Assembly: GCF_900177615.1 (NCBI RefSeq)
Contig: NZ_FXAP01000005.1
Location: 248,001 to 312,000, forward strand
DNA: 64,000 nt
Source: Plantibacter flavus
GTDB lineage: Bacteria > Actinomycetota > Actinomycetes > Actinomycetales > Microbacteriaceae
Direction of reading: 5' to 3'
Positions 62,902 to 64,000 of this stretch are shown in pieces. Both the position numbers and the translations under genes were made by a program. Positions within the stretch are counted from its first letter, which is position 1. Each line of letters starts with the position of its first letter. The notes below the pieces were generated by a model, which ran no database searches, was not told the DNA's origin, and saw only the letters and a list, made by a program, of their open reading frames with translations.

Positions 62902-63520
62902 TCACGCCGTAGTCCCAGCCCTTGCGGCGGTACACGACGCTCGCCCGCTCCGACGAGGCGTCGATGAACAGGAAGAAGTCGTGGCCGACGAGTTCCATGC
63001 GGTCGACGGCGTCCTCGACGCTCATCCACTCCGCGGGGAACTCCTTCGTGCGGATGACGACGGGCGAGTACGCCTCCTGCTCCTCGTCCTCGTGGGTCAG
63101 CGTCGCGACGCTGCCGGTCGCGACCTGCTCGAGCAGCTCCGGCGCGGCAGGCGTGATGTCGACGCCGCTGAACCCCTCGCTGCTGGCGGCGTGCAGGGAG
63201 GTGCGGTGCTTGCCACGGTGCTCCTTCTTGCGGTCCTTCGAGCGGCGGACGCGCTCGAGCATCCGCGCGATCGCGAGATCGAAGGCCACGTACTTGTCCG
63301 AGCCGGTCGACTCCGCACGGACCAACGGTCCGGGGCCGACGAGCGTCAGCTCGACGCGGTCCTCGCCCTTGCGCCCGTTGGCGTCGTGATGGCGGGACAC
63401 CTTGATGTCGAGCGACTGCGCCTGCTCGACCAGATGGGCGACCTTCTCCGCCTTCTCGGTCGCGTACTCGCGGAACCGATCGGTGATGCCGAGTCCAAGT
63501 CCGACGATGTTGATATCCAC
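62876..63520 (-). CDS. hpf: ribosome hibernation-promoting factor, long form
   Basis: A 214-residue long HPF. The N-terminal S30AE domain (MDINIVGLGLGITDRFREYATEKAEKVAHL to about 110) binds the 30S decoding region. A basic linker (RSKDRKKEHRGKHRTS) follows, and the C-terminal dimerisation domain (SPVVIRTKEFPAEWMSVEDAVDRMELVGHDFFLFID) pairs two 70S ribosomes. GTG 63520 is chosen because GAGGAGG precedes it by six bases and the conserved sequence starts there. Confidence 0.93.
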   Translation of the reverse strand: MDINIVGLGLGITDRFREYATEKAEKVAHLVEQAQSLDIKVSRHHDANGRKGEDRVELTLVGPGPLVRAESTGSDKYVAFDLAIARMLERVRRSKDRKKEHRGKHRTSLHAASSEGFSGVDITPAAPELLEQVATGSVATLTHEDEEQEAYSPVVIRTKEFPAEWMSVEDAVDRMELVGHDFFLFIDASSERASVVYRRKGWDYGVISLEDGSN

Positions 63521-63661
63521 GTTCGACCTCCTCATCCGGCTGACCACCCGGTCCCGGGCGGTCCTTTCACGCCGTTCTGCAACCGTAGTGCCCGAGCCTG
63601 CGGAAGTCATCAGCGGTGTTCAGGGAACGTTCATCTACCGGCCTCGTGACCCGTCGTCGGT

Positions 63662-64000
63662 TCACGGTCCGACCCTGGCGAGGGCCACGACACCGATCAC
63701 GAGGCCACCGCCGTCGTGCATCGCCCGGACGGCTTCCCCGACGGTGGCCCCTGTCGTGACGACGTCCTCCACGAGGAGGAAACGGCGCCCGCCGAGCCGC
63801 CGTGGCGCGACCAGTGCCCCCGCGAGGTTCTCCAGACGCTCGGCCCGGCCGAAGTCCCGCTGGTCGGCTGGCTGCCGTGCCCATCGCAGCGGGCGCGACG
63901 GTCTGGCGCCGAGTCGGCGCACGAGCTGCTCCACCGGGTGGAAGCCCCGATCGCGGGCGGCGCGTCGCCTGGCCGGGATCGTCGTGATCTCCGGCGAGAC
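63662..64000 (-). CDS. comF: ComF-family phosphoribosyltransferase, 5' end beyond the window
   Basis: The last 113 residues of a ComF-like protein, open to the right edge of the window. The basic segment IPARRRAARDRGFHPVEQLVRRLG (the usual SRxRxRERGFN-type region) is followed by FLLVEDVVTTGATVGEAVRAM, the PRPP-binding motif. ComF proteins are linked to DNA uptake or purine metabolism; in actinobacteria without competence genes the role is unclear. Order secA-hpf-comF agrees with the mycobacterial Rv3240c-Rv3242c block. Confidence 0.85.
   Translation of the reverse strand, partial: VSPEITTIPARRRAARDRGFHPVEQLVRRLGARPSRPLRWARQPADQRDFGRAERLENLAGALVAPRRLGGRRFLLVEDVVTTGATVGEAVRAMHDGGGLVIGVVALARVGP

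Overview
The window is high-GC actinobacterial chromosome. Its gene set (WhiB, Lsr2, a SigR/RsrA pair, a fused 2-oxoglutarate dehydrogenase E1/E2 protein, GuaB1, Rv3235-like protein, MetX/MetY) points to the order Micrococcales, and protein style and synteny suggest Microbacteriaceae. The genus cannot be fixed from the sequence. Coding density is high and no gap exceeds 300 bases. No rRNA, tRNA, CRISPR array, prophage or insertion sequence was seen.

Layout. 1-6.6 kb: start of a partial gene, a TPM-domain membrane protein with PspA, an arginase-fold protein overlapping a flavin disulfide oxidoreductase and a small HExxH protein, then an iron-box-controlled SIP-like protein. 6.8-11.8 kb: a five-gene oligopeptide-type ABC importer operon. 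11.9-18.8 kb (mostly minus strand): MpaB-like oxygenase, NtaA-type flavin monooxygenase, amidase, acetyltransferase, uracil-DNA glycosylase, S51-like peptidase, phosphoribosyltransferase. 18.8-24.3 kb: MFS exporter, SDR, and the methionine/sulfur assimilation genes metY and metX. 24.3-27.4 kb: a three-gene signalling cassette (sensor kinase, unknown membrane protein, LuxR-type response regulator). 27.6-34.6 kb: MFS exporter, thiamine-binding-like protein, GT87-like mannosyltransferase, a flavin electron-transfer module (NqrB/RnfD-FNR fusion, ApbE, FMN-binding lipoprotein) and NnrD. 34.8-42.6 kb: OYE-type reductase, two CNNM/CBS proteins, MFS, LysR regulator, small protein, GuaB1. 42.7-54.8 kb: 2-oxoglutarate dehydrogenase, CPA1 antiporter, rsrA-sigR, aroA, rsgA, bcp, small membrane protein, whiB and a PdtaS-type kinase. 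54.9-64 kb: lsr2, a CpaE/SAF pair, a small HTH protein, a possibly Sm-like protein, an Rv3235-like protein, secA, a PadR regulator, hpf and the 3' part of a comF-like gene.

The right-hand third keeps the order of the mycobacterial Rv3219-Rv3242 region (whiB1-pdtaS, sigH/rshA-aroA-rsgA, Rv3235, secA1-hpf-comF), so it is core chromosome. The left two thirds are a mix of housekeeping and accessory metabolism.

Two signals run through the whole window. First, at least 16 genes have a TANNNT -10 hexamer placed 6-8 bases before ATG or GTG, which predicts leaderless mRNAs. Second, two families of intergenic repeats occur at gene 3' ends. One has a core GGTCCCTGAGCCTGTCGAAG that is locally expanded into tandem arrays and supplies Gly-Pro-stop to two genes. 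The other is a long GC-rich hairpin flanked by a GCCAGCGCGRTGCGCTGACG motif. Other points of interest are a perfect SigR-type autoregulatory promoter, a compact flavinylation module, and a flavin monooxygenase whose best ribosome binding site is followed by ATC rather than a normal start codon.
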